Origin: an uncultured Collinsella sp.
Lineage (GTDB): Bacteria > Actinomycetota > Coriobacteriia > Coriobacteriales > Coriobacteriaceae
Assembly: GCA_902493535.1 (NCBI GenBank)
Contig: CABUQG010000012.1
Coordinates: 1-53,091, forward strand
Direction: 5' to 3'
DNA: 53,091 nucleotides
Below, one piece after another: positions 33,957 to 42,236 of this stretch. The position numbers were made by a program, and so were the translations under genes. Position 1 is the first letter of the stretch, and each line of letters opens with the position of its first letter. The notes beneath the pieces are model-generated. The model worked only from the letters and a program-made list of their open reading frames with translations. It did not search any database and was not told where the DNA came from.

Positions 33957-35953
33957 TGGCCGAAAAACTCGGCGTCTGCTGCTCGCCAGGGGCGGAAGGT
34001 GGCGGGATCGATCTTTACGTGCGCCGCGGCGGGCACGTCGTACCATTTGACCGTGTAACCGGCGCCGTTAGAGCAAAAGACCGAGTCGGGCGTGTTGGGC
34101 AGATCGGCCTCGGGCTCATAGGCGGCCGTCTCGATTACGCGCTCGGCATCATGGCAAGCCGAATAGCCGACGAACTCCAGGTACAGATGACCGCGACCGC
34201 TCGTGTAGGCAGCCACCTCCAGCGCATAATCCTGCACTTCGGATGCCGGCACGCGACCCACAAGCTTCGCCCGGTCTCCCGCCATCGTCGGCGGCTCGTA
34301 CTCGGCACCCATGCGCGTGGCATCCGAGAGTGCCCGGCCCACGCACTCCCCCGGCACCTCGAGCTCAAAGCGATACCACGGCTCCAACAGCACCGCCGCG
34401 CCGGCGTCACGCGCCTGCATCAAACCCTGGCGAATCGCGCGGTACGTGGCCTGGCGAAAGTCGCCGCCCTCGGTGTGTTTGGCATGCGCACGGCCGCCCG
34501 TGAGTGTAATGCGCACATCGGCGATGGGCGAGCCGGTCAGCACGCCCAGGTGATCGCGCTCCATGGCGTTGGTGAGTGCCAAACGCTGCCAGTTAAGATC
34601 GAGCTCGTCGGTCGAGGTCACGGTGCCAAACTGCACGCCCGAACCCGCTGGCAACGGCTCCAGGCGCAGATGTACCTCGGCATAGTGGCGCAGCGGCTCA
34701 AAGTGGCCCACGCCCTCGACCGGCTGCGAAATAGTCTCCTTATAGAGAATGCCGCCGGGCTCAAACTCGACCGCAAGGCCAAAACGATCGGCAAGAACGC
34801 GCTGCACGACCTCGAGCTGCACCGCTCCCATGAGCTGCAGATGTATTTGTTCAAGATGCGTATTCCAGCTTACGCCGAGCATGGGATCCTCGTCGGCAAG
34901 CTCGGCCAGCGCTTGGAACACCGTATGGACATCGTGCTCGTTCGGCAGCACCGTATAGGTGAGAACCGGCGCAATGACAGGTGCATCGCCCGCGGGCTCC
35001 GCGCCCAGGGCGTCCCCCGGGCGAACGTGCGCAAGGCCCGTCACGGCACAAATACCGCCAGCAGCAACTTCTTGGGCAAGCTCATACTTCTCGCCGTTAT
35101 AGATGCGTACCTGATCGACCTTCTGCTCCCATGCCTCGGCACCGGAACGTCCGCCAATCATCTGCTTGGCATGCAGCGTGCCGCCGGTCACTTTAACCCA
35201 TGCCAAGCGCTCACCGCGATCCCCGCGGCTGACACGATAGACGCGCGCGGCAAACTCCGGGTGCCATGCCTGTTCGCGCATCAGCGCGCATATGCCATCC
35301 AGCAGTTCGTCCACGCCTTGGTCCTTGAGCGCCGATCCGGCAAAGCAAGGAAAGAGCTTGCGCTCGGCAACCATGCGCGACAGCGTTGCGACGGAAAGCT
35401 CACCCGCTTCAAGAAACTCCTCGAGCGCCGCCTCGTCCAACGCAGCAGCGTCCTCCTGAACGGCACCGCCCGCCAACAGTTCGTTGGCATCCAGGCAGCC
35501 TTCAGAAAGATGCTGCCCAAGCTGTGCCAGCAAAACATCGCGGCCGGGATTCTCCAAATCGATCTTGTTGATAAAGATGAACGTCGGGATGTCATAGCGC
35601 GCAAGCAGGCGCCACAGGGTTTCGGTGTGCCCCTGTACGCCATCGTTGGCGCCTACCACCAGAATCGCGTAGTCCAGGGCACGCAGCGTGCGCTCCGCCT
35701 CGGCAGAAAAATCGACATGGCCGGGAGCGTCCACGAGCATAACGTGGGTGCCACCATGGTCGAGCACAGCCTGCGACGAGAAGATCGTAATGCCGCGCTC
35801 ACGCTCAATCTCGTTCGTATCCAGATGCGAGTCGCCATCGTCAACGCGGCCGCGCTTGCGAATGCGGCCCGCGTTAAACAGCATGGCCTCGGCCAGCGTG
35901 GTCTTGCCGGCATCGACATGCGCCAAGATTCCAACGACCGCTTGCTTCGACAT
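33950..35953 (-). CDS. TetM-like ribosome-protection / EF-G-like GTPase
   Basis: A 667-residue translational GTPase of the TetM/TetO/EF-G-like group. G1 is GILAHVDAGKTTLAEAM, switch II is VDAPGHVDF, G4 is FINKIDLE; EF-G-like domains II-V follow (IHLQLMGAVQLEVVQRVL corresponds to domain III). TetM proteins remove tetracycline from the ribosome, but many chromosomal members of this group in gut Firmicutes and Actinobacteria have no proven resistance role, so the drug link is an inference. ATG at 35953 follows AAGAGGAGAGCC, while the frame upstream to 36022 is unsupported. The final Met and stop fall inside palindrome copy 4. The 250-bp upstream gap contains one strong hairpin and no gene. Confidence 0.88.
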   Translation of the reverse strand: MSKQAVVGILAHVDAGKTTLAEAMLFNAGRIRKRGRVDDGDSHLDTNEIERERGITIFSSQAVLDHGGTHVMLVDAPGHVDFSAEAERTLRALDYAILVVGANDGVQGHTETLWRLLARYDIPTFIFINKIDLENPGRDVLLAQLGQHLSEGCLDANELLAGGAVQEDAAALDEAALEEFLEAGELSVATLSRMVAERKLFPCFAGSALKDQGVDELLDGICALMREQAWHPEFAARVYRVSRGDRGERLAWVKVTGGTLHAKQMIGGRSGAEAWEQKVDQVRIYNGEKYELAQEVAAGGICAVTGLAHVRPGDALGAEPAGDAPVIAPVLTYTVLPNEHDVHTVFQALAELADEDPMLGVSWNTHLEQIHLQLMGAVQLEVVQRVLADRFGLAVEFEPGGILYKETISQPVEGVGHFEPLRHYAEVHLRLEPLPAGSGVQFGTVTSTDELDLNWQRLALTNAMERDHLGVLTGSPIADVRITLTGGRAHAKHTEGGDFRQATYRAIRQGLMQARDAGAAVLLEPWYRFELEVPGECVGRALSDATRMGAEYEPPTMAGDRAKLVGRVPASEVQDYALEVAAYTSGRGHLYLEFVGYSACHDAERVIETAAYEPEADLPNTPDSVFCSNGAGYTVKWYDVPAAAHVKIDPATFRPWRAADAEFFGHM

Positions 35954-36140
35954 GGCTCTCCTCTTATTGCAAGCCCATCGCACGCGGCAACGGGCACCCT
36001 CGTTCCACACTGGATGATACAATTTACGGGCCGGCGGGCGAAGCGGGCCCTATCCCCCGACCGAGCTCATCGCCCCGCGTTGCCGCGCGGCGATTTTCGT
36101 AGGTTCGCGCCTTGCGAAAGCCGGCTTTCAAAGCGGCGCA

Positions 36141-36180
36141 GCGAACGAAAATGGCCCCACCCGGAGCCATTTTCGTTCGC
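36141..36180 (-). terminator. Strong hairpin downstream of the GNAT gene at 36208
   Basis: A perfect 15-bp stem (GCGAACGAAAATGGC at 36141-36155 with 36166-36180). T-runs lie within rather than after the stem, so it is only a probable terminator. Confidence 0.6.
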
Positions 36181-36207
36181 GCGAATTGTTGATACGCGTC
36201 TCCGCTC

Positions 36208-36699
36208 TTATGCCTCGCGCAGCCAGTCAAACGCAACACGCGGCGTGCCGTCTGACACATACACGATGCCGGCGCGCTTAAACCCGGCCTTGAGGCTCGC
36301 ACCCTGCATGGGCAGGTTGTCCTGATGCGTGTCGATACGCAGGTGATCGGCACGCTCTTTGGCAAAGGCAAACATCGCGGCCGCGATACCGTGTACGGCG
36401 CCATCGGATGCCACACGGTGCAGCACGGCGTACGGAGTGTCGCTGCGCCATTGACCGTCCTCAATTACGTCATAGCACTCGTCCGGGCCCGGTAAAAAGG
36501 CAAACGTCGCTACCACGCGACCGTCGACTTCGCACACATAGCTGCCACCGGCGGCGATATCGGCAGCCAGTTGCTCGGCAGAAGGCGTGCCCTCGGGCCA
36601 TTGCGTGGCGTTGCCATGCGCGCGCATAAAGGCGCGGGCAGCGTCGTAGATAGCCATGACAGCGGGAATGTCGGTATCGAGGGTTTTTCTGATCATCAC
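36208..36699 (-). CDS. GNAT acetyltransferase
   Basis: A 163-residue GNAT-fold protein: IRKTLDTDIPAVMAIYDAAR at the N-terminus, VASDGAVHGIAAAMFAFAKE as the acetyl-CoA-binding strand and helix (a degenerate R/Q-x-x-G-x-G/A loop), and NLPMQGASLKAGFKRAG as the C-terminal motif. The substrate is unknown. The first codon is GTG at 36699 with GAGG 7 nt upstream; an ATG directly after it at 36696 is an equally possible start. Confidence 0.88.
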   Translation of the reverse strand: MMIRKTLDTDIPAVMAIYDAARAFMRAHGNATQWPEGTPSAEQLAADIAAGGSYVCEVDGRVVATFAFLPGPDECYDVIEDGQWRSDTPYAVLHRVASDGAVHGIAAAMFAFAKERADHLRIDTHQDNLPMQGASLKAGFKRAGIVYVSDGTPRVAFDWLREA

Positions 36700-36773
36700 G
36701 CGGCGGCCTCACGTTTATTGGTATCACTTTGATTGAGCAATGATACCAGCGTTTGAAGAGGGGCGCGAAGCAG

Positions 36774-37070
36774 ATGGGAAGCAAAAAGCGAGCCGCCTGG
36801 TCAAAGGCCAAAAGCGAGTTTTTGGGCGCTGCCACCGGCGGCGATATGGGCGACCTGTTTGCGCGCGAAGACGAGCGCCGCGACGCCCTGAACGCCGAGC
36901 GCAATGAAGCCTGGCGCTACAAGTCGTGCGAACGCAAAAACCGTTACGACACGCGCGCCGAGGCCGAGGCCGTTATGGCCGACTGCGAAAACCGCGGGCG
37001 GCACGGCTTAGCCTGCTACAAATGCAAATACTGCGGCGGCTGGCACCTGACGTCGCACCCTTGGAAATAG
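36774..37070 (+). CDS. Small protein with C-terminal zinc-ribbon-like motif
   Basis: A 98-residue basic protein. The N-terminal half is helical and charged (SKAKSEFLGAATGGDMGDLF, then EDERRDALNAE). The C-terminal half carries Cys and His residues in SCERKNRYDTRAEAEAVM and YKCKYCGGWHLTS, the pattern of a small zinc-binding domain found in short actinobacterial and phage proteins. No catalytic function can be assigned; nucleic-acid binding is possible. ATG at 36774 is 10 nt after GAGGGG. An in-frame TTG at 36753 precedes that site. Confidence 0.75.
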   Translation: MGSKKRAAWSKAKSEFLGAATGGDMGDLFAREDERRDALNAERNEAWRYKSCERKNRYDTRAEAEAVMADCENRGRHGLACYKCKYCGGWHLTSHPWK

Positions 37071-37118
37071 ACCCCACATCGGCACGGCACTGACGGAGCG
37101 CCAGCCATCGCACGCAAG

Positions 37119-37823
37119 CTACGGGCGCGGCGGCACCAAAACATCGTATCGAACGGCCTTGCCCGCAAGTTGATAGCTCGGCTTAACGCCGGCAAGCAGC
37201 GGCCCCTTCACCGGCCGCTTGATAACGACCTTGCGCGGATGCACCGCAAGCGCAGCTTCGACCAGCGTCTCCTCATCGGCGCATGGCTGTTCCAGATGAT
37301 GTAGGAGCTGGAACTTCTTTTTGACCGCCGCGCTCTTGGTGCGTTCGGGAAACATGGGGTCCAGATACACCACGTCGGGAGCGGTGAGTTCGCCCTGCCC
37401 GATCAGCTCAGCTGCATGACAAAGGCCGGCAATACTGTCCTCGCCCGCATGTAAGCGCATGCGCGTCACGGCTGTCGCAAGTGCCGGATCATCTGCCGCG
37501 CGATCCAGGGCATCCTGGAGCAGCGCCGCGATCACGCAATCCTGCTCGTACAGATCGACGGTAAAGCCCGCAGCAGCCAGCAGTAGCGAATCTTCGCCAA
37601 AGCCTGCCGTGGCGTCAATCGCCCACGGTTGCTCGGCACCTTTTATGCGTGCGGCCTTCACCAGCAGCTCTTGCTGCAAGCGACCCTGCTTGAGTCGTGA
37701 AAGCATGCGGCCAAAATCGGCACGCAGCTCCATCGTGCCGTCGGTGAGCGTGAGGCCCTCGGACTTCCCGGTCAGCTCAAGCCCCGCGGCCCGAGCAACA
37801 GAAAAGGGATCGACGACGCCCAT
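37119..37823 (-). CDS. rsmJ: 16S rRNA (guanine(1516)-N2)-methyltransferase RsmJ-like
   Basis: A 234-residue class I methyltransferase matching RsmJ/YhiQ: AIDATAGFGEDSLLLAAAGF is the S-adenosylmethionine loop, VDLYEQDCVIAALLQDAL follows, and DVVYLDPMFPERTKSAAVKKK holds the catalytic segment, then KVVIKRPVKGPLL near the C-terminus. RsmJ modifies G1516 of small-subunit rRNA. The length is close to the E. coli protein (250). The assignment depends on motifs, and a related N2-guanine methyltransferase specificity is possible. Confidence 0.87.
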   Translation of the reverse strand: MGVVDPFSVARAAGLELTGKSEGLTLTDGTMELRADFGRMLSRLKQGRLQQELLVKAARIKGAEQPWAIDATAGFGEDSLLLAAAGFTVDLYEQDCVIAALLQDALDRAADDPALATAVTRMRLHAGEDSIAGLCHAAELIGQGELTAPDVVYLDPMFPERTKSAAVKKKFQLLHHLEQPCADEETLVEAALAVHPRKVVIKRPVKGPLLAGVKPSYQLAGKAVRYDVLVPPRP

Positions 37824-37886
37824 GGGTACTCCTTAGCAAGCAAAACGAATACGTGAGCGCCGTTTATGCCAGCACCCAACCGTCCG

Positions 37887-38030
37887 CTATTGTCCCACAT
37901 GCGACATGGCCCACAGCATCCCAATGCAAAGCACCGCCATCAATCCCGTACACACGGCAGCAATCACGGAATCACCCATGCGCCTTCCCAACGACCGCGG
38001 CTCACGCACTTGCCCTGCTCCGTACATCAT
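37887..38030 (-). CDS. Small single-helix membrane protein (47 aa)
   Basis: ATG at 38030 (or the adjacent ATG at 38027) follows AAGGAGGAGCC, a near-perfect ribosome binding site. The product has a basic N-terminus (REPRSLGRRMGDS) and one hydrophobic helix (VIAAVCTGLMAVLCIGMLWAM). This is probably a real small protein; the 69-codon frame that begins upstream at 38096 lacks such a site. Function is unknown. Confidence 0.6.
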   Translation of the reverse strand: MMYGAGQVREPRSLGRRMGDSVIAAVCTGLMAVLCIGMLWAMSHVGQ

Positions 38031-38259
38031 GGCTCCTCCTTGAGACCAGCTCCTTGTTACGACCTCATCATCGCAGCGCCGCACATGAGCTGCCATCGAT
38101 TTGGCTTACGTCCAGCTTTCCTTTTTGAAAGGTTGGACCGTACAGGCAAGAGACGCTTTCAAACGCATGCATCGCCCCGTTGAACTACAATGTGCTTCAC
38201 GATATGTGCCACAACCTGGGTGCGACAGATTCTCCGCGCCCGCATCGAAAGGACCAGCT

Positions 38260-38661
38260 ATGAGCGCCGCTCGCAAGACACTCAAAATCCTTGCCCTGAT
38301 TTATTTTGTTCTGGGCATCGCCAGTCTCGTCATTGGAATCGCCGGCATCGCGACCGGCAAGCTCGAGTCCACCTACGGATCGAACGCCATGCTCGCCGCG
38401 GTCGTGCTGGTCGCCAAGGGCGTTGTCGATCTTGCCGCGGGTGTTGCGGGCATCAAGGGCGCCAACAAGCCTTCGCAGGTGGATGGCGCGTTTAAGCTCG
38501 GTATTGTTGCCGCGGTCGCCACGCTTGCCCAAGCGGTGCTCACGCTTCCCGCGTTTGGCGGCGACGCCATCAACTTTGGCGCCTTTGTCATCGTGGTGTA
38601 CGACCTGTTCTTTGTTCAGCAGGCACACGCCGTTAAGGCCGAGAACAAGGACCGCCTGTAG
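38260..38661 (+). CDS. Small membrane protein with four predicted helices
   Basis: A 133-residue hydrophobic protein. Helix-forming stretches lie at about 8-30 (ILALIYFVLGIASLVIGIAG), 43-66, 80-98 and 104-120. It ends in a short charged tail (HAVKAENKDRL). ATG at 38260 follows GAAAGGA by 6 nt. The upstream frame to 38101 has no supported start. Proteins of this shape are annotated only as hypothetical membrane proteins in Coriobacteriia, and no function is assigned. A terminator follows. Confidence 0.8.
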   Translation: MSAARKTLKILALIYFVLGIASLVIGIAGIATGKLESTYGSNAMLAAVVLVAKGVVDLAAGVAGIKGANKPSQVDGAFKLGIVAAVATLAQAVLTLPAFGGDAINFGAFVIVVYDLFFVQQAHAVKAENKDRL

Positions 38662-38699
38662 GCACCTGTCTCCCATAGCCCCTGCTATCAAGCAGCTAA

Positions 38700-38742
38700 A
38701 AAGGGCCGATCGCGCATCTCCGCGGTCGGCCCTTTGCGTTTG
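38700..38742 (+). terminator. Intrinsic terminator after the small membrane protein gene
   Basis: AAAGGGCCGATCGCG (38700-38714) pairs with 38721-38735 (one wobble), followed by GCGTTT. Confidence 0.75.
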
Positions 38743-38789
38743 CCCAGTTAAAACCTGACAAAATAAACCTGACCCTTTTTGGCGGGTTG

Positions 38790-39605
38790 TTAGCTGTGGC
38801 GGTACTCGGCGATGATGAAGTCGATGTCGGTCTGAAGGGTATCCAAATTTGCCAGGCGCTCTTTGTCGGCGGGGCGTGTGCGGTAGTAGTACGGCGTCAT
38901 CTGAAACACCGCCTCGATGTCGGCCTGGGTCTGAAGCGTAATAGTCGCAGACACCCGCTGCGTTCCGACCAACTCGAGCTCGGTGGTCTGCGGCAGCTTC
39001 TCGTCGTTAAGGTACGGCGTATCGTAGAGCACTTCCTTAAGCCCAAACAGATGACGTGCACCTGGCACGACGGTGTAGAGCGAGCCCTCGAGCGCCAGCA
39101 CGCGGGCAAACTCGCGCTCGTTAAAGGGAGCAAAGAGCTCGGTCACCATATCGAAGGCGCCATCGGCCACGGGGATATCCTTCATGTTGGCCACAAAATA
39201 GGTAGCATCGCCGCGCTTGGCGGCCAGGCGCACCATCTCTTTACCCAAGTCGAACCCGTAAGCGTCCACGCCCGGCACCGCGCCCATGGCACTCGTGTAA
39301 TAGCCCTCGCCGCAGCAAATATCGAGCAGCGTCATGGGGCCGCTCGTAGACGCAGCACGCCCAGACACCTGCTTGCGCACCAGCTCAACCATCGCATCGC
39401 GTAACGGCGCATAGTATCCGCGGTTCAGAAAGTCACGACGGCTGCGCGCCTGTGACTTGGGATCGCCCATAGAGTCGCCGCTCTTGGACGAGCGCAGCAG
39501 ATATAGATAGCCCTCGCGCGCACGGTCAAACCGGTGCCCACCCGCGCATGCAGCACCGCGCTCATTGTCCACCAATGGCTCATGGCAAACGGGACACAAC
39601 AACAT
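38790..39605 (-). CDS. 23S rRNA (guanine-N1)-methyltransferase, RlmA type
   Basis: A 271-residue protein with an N-terminal zinc knuckle (CPVCHEPL, then CAGGHRFDRAREGYLYLL) and a class I methyltransferase domain (LLDICCGEGYYTSAM, then YGFDLGKEMVRLAAKR). This combination is diagnostic for RlmA, which methylates G745 (RlmA-I) or G748 (RlmA-II, tylosin resistance) of 23S rRNA. Which of the two cannot be told by eye. ATG at 39605 follows AAGGAG by 5 nt. Downstream (38750-38780) is a small direct repeat AACCTGAC, perhaps a decayed intergenic repeat. Confidence 0.88.
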   Translation of the reverse strand: MLLCPVCHEPLVDNERGAACAGGHRFDRAREGYLYLLRSSKSGDSMGDPKSQARSRRDFLNRGYYAPLRDAMVELVRKQVSGRAASTSGPMTLLDICCGEGYYTSAMGAVPGVDAYGFDLGKEMVRLAAKRGDATYFVANMKDIPVADGAFDMVTELFAPFNEREFARVLALEGSLYTVVPGARHLFGLKEVLYDTPYLNDEKLPQTTELELVGTQRVSATITLQTQADIEAVFQMTPYYYRTRPADKERLANLDTLQTDIDFIIAEYRHS

Positions 39606-39661
39606 GGCAACTCCTTAGCGCGAACAACACAACGCTCACCATTGTCGCACGCCTTCCCCAC

Positions 39662-39737
39662 CTAGTCATTGGGGACGTTCTTAAATGACTAGTCGTTTAA
39701 GAACGTCCCCAATGACTAGAACGTCCCCAATGACTAG
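39662..39737. repeat. 58-bp palindrome plus extra half-arm
   Basis: Perfect 24-bp arms (39662-39685 starting CTAGTCATTGGGGACG, and 39696-39719) flank a 10-bp centre TGACTAGTCG. The distal 18 bases of the right arm are then repeated at 39720-39737 (AACGTCCCCAATGACTAG). It sits between the divergent rlmA-type and MATE genes. A degraded relative with GAGGACGTTCC occurs near 52310. Confidence 0.92.
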
Positions 39738-39801
39738 GCGATTAGGAGTATCATCGTCTGCGCAAATAAGCACGAAATAGCATGTTAGAGATTGAGAGCG
39801 T

Positions 39802-41184
39802 ATGGCTGACACCGTATCTAAGCACATTGACATGACCACCGGATCGCTGTGGCGTAACATTCCCCTGTTCGCCTTCCCCGTGGCCGCCACGAGCATCTTG
39901 GAGCAGCTGTCGAACCTCATCGCCACGGTCATTATCGGTAACTTCTCGGGCGACCAGGGAACCCTCGCCATGGCGGCGGTCGGCTCCAATGTTCCGCTTA
40001 CCAGTCTTATGCTCAACCTGTTTATTGGCATGTCGCTTGGCTCCAACGTGGTCATCGCCAACGCTATCGGCCGCAACGATCAGAACATGGTCAAACGCGC
40101 CGTCCATACCTCGATTTTGATGGCGCTCGTGGGCTTTGTCGTCATCGCACTGGGCGAGGTCTTTGCCGAGCCCATGCTCGCCGCGCTCAACGTTCCCGCC
40201 GAAACCATGCCGCTCGCTTCGCTCTACCTGCGCGTCTTTTTGCTCAGCATGCCCTCGATCTTGCTCTACAACTTTGAGGCCGCGATCTTCCGCTCCGTCG
40301 GCATCACCCGCATGCCGCTGCAGGCGCTCACCGTGTCCACCGTCCTCAACATTGGCCTGGATCTCATCTTTGTCCCCGTACTCCACTGGGGCGTCGCGGG
40401 CGTCGCCATCGCCACCGCCATCGCCTACACCGTCAGCGCCGCCACACTCTTTATCCGCCTGCTCAAGACCGACTCCGTCGTCCGCGTCACCCCGCGCGAC
40501 CTGGCTATCGACCCTGTCGCCCTCAAGCGCATCGTCAAGATCGGCCTGCCCGCCGGCATCCAAAGCGCCGTCTTTGCCATCGCCAACATCATCATCCAGT
40601 CTGCCATCAACAGTCTGGGCACCGAGGTCATGGCCGCATCGAGCGCCGCCATGAGCCTGGAGTACGTGTGCTACAACCTGCTCAACAGCTTTAGCCAGGC
40701 GTGCACCACCTTTGTGGGACAAAACCACGGTGCCCGCCAGATTGACCGCTGCACCAAGACGCTCAAGGTCTGCCTGGTCGAAGGCGGCATCGTTGCGCTC
40801 ACCACGATTGTCGTCATTGTCGGCCTGGGGCGCGAGATCCTGTCGCTGTTCAACAGCGATCCCAACATCGTCTCGATCGGCTATATCCGCGTGTGTTCGA
40901 TCTTCCCGGCGTACGCCTTTAGCATGTTCTACGAAAACATGTCCGGTTATCTGCGCGGCTTTGGTATCTCGCTCACGCCCGCCCTCATCACCATGATCTG
41001 CGTCTGCGGCATCCGCTTCTATTGGGTGTTCTGCGTGTTCCCGCACTTCCGCACCTTTGCGAACATCATGATGGTCTACCCCATCAGCCTGGGCACCACG
41101 GCGTTTTTTATGGTCGTAGCGGTATTGCTCTGTCACCCGGCACGCACCTATCGCGCCACCCAAGCCAAAGCGACAGCCCGCTAA
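39802..41184 (+). CDS. MATE-family efflux transporter
   Basis: A 460-residue multidrug and toxic compound extrusion protein with about twelve helices in two related halves. It has FAFPVAATSILEQLSNLIATVIIG at the start of helix 1, the YNFEAAIFRSVGITRMPL segment characteristic of the DinF/NorM-like clade, and CTTFVGQNHGARQIDR in the second half. It exports cationic compounds with sodium or protons. The ribosome binding site is weak (GAGAG). It ends 27 bp from a convergent LysR gene. Confidence 0.93.
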   Translation: MADTVSKHIDMTTGSLWRNIPLFAFPVAATSILEQLSNLIATVIIGNFSGDQGTLAMAAVGSNVPLTSLMLNLFIGMSLGSNVVIANAIGRNDQNMVKRAVHTSILMALVGFVVIALGEVFAEPMLAALNVPAETMPLASLYLRVFLLSMPSILLYNFEAAIFRSVGITRMPLQALTVSTVLNIGLDLIFVPVLHWGVAGVAIATAIAYTVSAATLFIRLLKTDSVVRVTPRDLAIDPVALKRIVKIGLPAGIQSAVFAIANIIIQSAINSLGTEVMAASSAAMSLEYVCYNLLNSFSQACTTFVGQNHGARQIDRCTKTLKVCLVEGGIVALTTIVVIVGLGREILSLFNSDPNIVSIGYIRVCSIFPAYAFSMFYENMSGYLRGFGISLTPALITMICVCGIRFYWVFCVFPHFRTFANIMMVYPISLGTTAFFMVVAVLLCHPARTYRATQAKATAR

Positions 41185-41211
41185 ACACCGCACTCAACGC
41201 CACGCCAGTCA

Positions 41212-42078
41212 TTAATTGACAATATGTGAGCTCATATAGTCGATAAAGTGCCTCGTGGCGATAGGCATGGTGTCCCAGCTGCGCCAGGCGGCCACCACGT
41301 CGCGCGAGGGGGCATGCACGATGGGCCGCACACAAATATCGGCTCGCATGCCCTCAACGGTACGGCGATACAGCATGCTCACGCCTAGGCCCTCCTCCAC
41401 CATCGCCATGATTGTGTAGTCGTCGGTCACCTCACTCATCACGTGCGGCGACAGCCCGTGCGTTGCGAATGCATCGAGCACCAGGCTCTGTTCACCCTCA
41501 TCCAGCAACACAAACGGCTCGGACGCCAGATCGGCGAGCGTCACCTTTTCCTTTGCCGTCAGCGGATGCGCGGCCGGCAACAGCGCCACCAACTCGTCGT
41601 GATAGACCACGCGCTTCTCGAGCCCCGCGGTAAACCCACGTGCCGTAAAGCAAAAATCCACTACGCCGTCGTGCACCCACTGGGCGTTGCGCGTGTAGTC
41701 GCCCTGCTTGAGGGTAAAGCGTACGCCCGGGTGCAGCGCCCCAAAGTCGCGGATCACACGCGGCAACACGGTTCGGCTCACGTTGGTAAACGTCGCGATG
41801 CGAATATCGGTCGACGAAAGGCCCAGCAGCTCCTGGCGCTTGCCCTCGAGCTCGGCCTCGGCAGTCACGATCTGGCGCAGGTACGGCAGATATTGCTTAC
41901 CGTCGCGCGTAAGCGAAACGCCCTGCTTTCCGCGCTCGATAAGCGTGGTACCCAGCTCGCGCTCGAGCGCCTTGACGGCCTGGCTCACCGCACTTTGCGT
42001 ATAGCCCAGCTCGTCGGCAGCGCTCTTAAGGCTGCCGCGATCGACCACCATACAAACAATCTGATACCGCGATGCCAT
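41212..42078 (-). CDS. LysR-family regulator, paralogue of the one at 4640
   Basis: A 288-residue LysR protein. HTH: GSLKSAADELGYTQSAVSQAV; effector domain: IRIATFTNVSRTVLPRVIRDF and DDYTIMAMVEEGLGVSML. The same segments in the regulator at 4640 (TFSSVATHVLPPVI, DDYAIMAMVEDGLGVSIL) show they are paralogues. It is divergent from an EamA transporter at 42237, repeating the arrangement at 4640/5616. The intervening 158 bp should hold both promoters and the operator. Confidence 0.9.
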   Translation of the reverse strand: MASRYQIVCMVVDRGSLKSAADELGYTQSAVSQAVKALERELGTTLIERGKQGVSLTRDGKQYLPYLRQIVTAEAELEGKRQELLGLSSTDIRIATFTNVSRTVLPRVIRDFGALHPGVRFTLKQGDYTRNAQWVHDGVVDFCFTARGFTAGLEKRVVYHDELVALLPAAHPLTAKEKVTLADLASEPFVLLDEGEQSLVLDAFATHGLSPHVMSEVTDDYTIMAMVEEGLGVSMLYRRTVEGMRADICVRPIVHAPSRDVVAAWRSWDTMPIATRHFIDYMSSHIVN

Positions 42079-42236
42079 CTTGCCCCCATATCGGTGCAGC
42101 CGTAAAACGTTTTACCAGCGCTTTTCGTGACAACATTAGCGTTACTTAATCATACTGAAGATACATTCGCTTTACTACATCCATATCTGGGAGCAGAATC
42201 CTTTTTGCGAAACCGTTCTGTAACAAAAGGAGTCCC

